64,000 bases of DNA from Calothrix sp. NIES-4105 (GTDB taxonomy: Bacteria > Cyanobacteriota > Cyanobacteriia > Cyanobacteriales > Nostocaceae). Below the pieces are notes generated by a model. That model had not been told where the DNA came from and searched no databases. It saw nothing but the letters and a program-made list of their open reading frames with translations. Position 1 is the first letter of the stretch; each line of letters begins with the position of its first letter. Made by a program: the position numbers and the translations under genes. Positions 63,311 through 64,000 of this stretch are shown in pieces. The stretch covers positions 10,035,717 to 10,099,716 of the forward strand of contig NZ_AP018290.1 in NCBI RefSeq assembly GCF_002368415.1. The letters run 5' to 3'.

Positions 63311-64000
63311 GTTGGTAGAGTCGATGCCCGGTATTATCCGGGGCACCTCTCTGTTAGAACTGGACGTGCGCGTTTCCGTGCATCCAGCTCCCGATATTCT
63401 TAGCTTGCGCTTTTGCCCATGTGTGTATAATCGTGACAGGATTCGTGTATTGCAATCAGATTATTAGGTTTCCAATTGTCGTGATTCCCGTCTATATGGT
63501 GTAAGTGTACTCGTTCTTCACTTGTAAACTTTAATCCACAGTGTCCACATGTATGGTTTTGCCTATTTAAGGCTTTAGAGGTTTCCCCGTCATAGAGCTT
63601 GCTATTACGCTCGCTCCAGTAGCTGATGTCGCCGTCGTAAGGTGATTTATTCCCTTTGACATTGACATATTTGTTTTCGGAGTAGGGAACCGATGGGAAC
63701 GCTTTTTCTATTAACTTAGTTGTAGATTCTCGCGTTAATTTCGTTTCCTTATTGAAGACTTTCCATGTCCTGTATCTGATGTGCCATAATGAAAATCTTG
63801 ACCCATCCATTTTACAGAAGCGGTGGTAGTTCCTCCAACCCCTAATAATAGGTGCTAGCTTTTGGGCTTTTACCTTTGCACCATAATTCGAGCAGTTAAC
63901 GATAGCTTTTACCTTCTGGCGGAATTTTTTATAGTTATCCGCTGAGGGAGTACTTCTAAATTTTCCGTTGCTTTGCACTTTAAAATGCCAGCCAAGGAAG
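63311..64000 (-). mobile_element. group II intron, 3' part (domains V and VI and ORF end)
   Basis: On the minus strand, domain V (about 63390-63346, beginning GAGCTGGATGCACGGAAACG and closing with CCAGTTCTAACAGAGAGG) has the classic GAGC...GTTC stem. Domain VI (about 63344-63311) ends CGACTCTACCAAC. The intron continues past the window. Domain V and the HNH-bearing ORF fit the CL/B-like introns frequent in cyanobacteria. The exact 3' splice site is uncertain (63311 or up to 50 bases further). Confidence 0.88.
63400..64000 (-). CDS. group II intron-encoded protein, C-terminal part (maturase + HNH)
   Basis: The frame is open to the window edge. It begins with the end of the reverse-transcriptase domain (FLGWHFKVQSNGKF), followed by maturase domain X (LAPIIRGWRNYHRFCKMDGS, FSLWHIRYRTWKV) and a C-terminal HNH endonuclease (CGHCGLKFTSEERVHLHHID, then NLIAIHESCHDYTH). 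The protein helps splicing and cuts target DNA for retrohoming. The GTG at 63978 is internal; the true start is outside. Confidence 0.92.
   Translation of the reverse strand, partial: FLGWHFKVQSNGKFRSTPSADNYKKFRQKVKAIVNCSNYGAKVKAQKLAPIIRGWRNYHRFCKMDGSRFSLWHIRYRTWKVFNKETKLTRESTTKLIEKAFPSVPYSENKYVNVKGNKSPYDGDISYWSERNSKLYDGETSKALNRQNHTCGHCGLKFTSEERVHLHHIDGNHDNWKPNNLIAIHESCHDYTHMGKSAS

Overview
The window is chromosomal DNA of a filamentous, probably heterocyst-forming cyanobacterium (order Nostocales). The evidence is an NtcA closely matching the Nostoc/Anabaena form, split orange-carotenoid-protein homologues (CTDH and HCP), cyanobacteria-restricted families (DUF3084, DUF3146, DUF2656-like), large amounts of ACTCAGC-type short tandem repeats, and a PatS-like minigene. 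The DNA is AT-rich. The usual cyanobacterial HIP1 octamer (GCGATCGC) is almost absent. The hexamer palindrome GGCGCC takes its place, with about 98 copies by hand count.

Layout. 0-6 kb: alpha/beta hydrolase, unknown beta-rich protein, armadillo-like membrane protein, FtsE-type ATPase, WecG/TagA glycosyltransferase, NarL-type response regulator. 6.4-8.5 kb: a partner-switching pair (response regulator-GAF-PP2C phosphatase and RsbW-like kinase). 8.7-12.2 kb: carotenoid-protein neighbourhood (CTDH, queG, HAD phosphatase, small acidic protein, HCP). 12.3-15.9 kb: MacA/MacB-like tripartite export operon. 16-18.8 kb: type IV toxin-antitoxin pair with a nonsense-broken toxin, and an HTH-ClpN fusion regulator. 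19-25.3 kb: AGE epimerase, a very AT-rich 808-residue unknown protein, a broken Uma2 gene, a NahK-like kinase, a DOMON-like protein. 25.5-30.5 kb: island with a type II restriction-modification pair, a plasmid-type ParM/ParR-like cassette and a deleted second copy of the methylase. 30.7-37.1 kb: cysH, DUF2656-like gene, divergent metK, SRPBCC protein, RnfD/NqrB-like protein, DUF2330 protein, sigma-70-like factor. 37.13-37.24 kb: a 34-codon gene with two RGSGR pentapeptides, placed tail-to-tail with the sigma-like gene. 38-48.7 kb: pyrC, lepB, NADAR, DUF2243, hydrolase, YqhA, hisB, fabI, ntcA, DUF3084, RuvX-like, DUF3146. 49-62.8 kb: PrsW-like protease, pnp, an intein-containing SNF2 helicase, SWIM protein, Trypco1-like protein, hemL, ChaB-like, hisIE. 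The end holds a truncated HpaB-type flavin monooxygenase gene followed by the 3' part of an antisense group II intron.

How it fits together. Most genes are housekeeping: histidine, pyrimidine, tetrapyrrole, fatty-acid and sulfur metabolism, RNA decay and queuosine. Between them lie regulators of nitrogen and development (ntcA and the PatS-like gene) and a light-protection cluster (CTDH/HCP). The window is heavily invaded by small elements: a dispersed palindrome that sits in frame inside two genes, heptamer tandem repeats inside two genes, a 32-bp tandem array, a MITE-like element, an intein and a group II intron.

The strongest candidate for something new is the double-RGSGR minigene at 37131-37235 (minus strand). 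Its first 13 residues align without gaps to the functional part of the heterocyst inhibitor PatS, but it continues into a second RGSGR copy.
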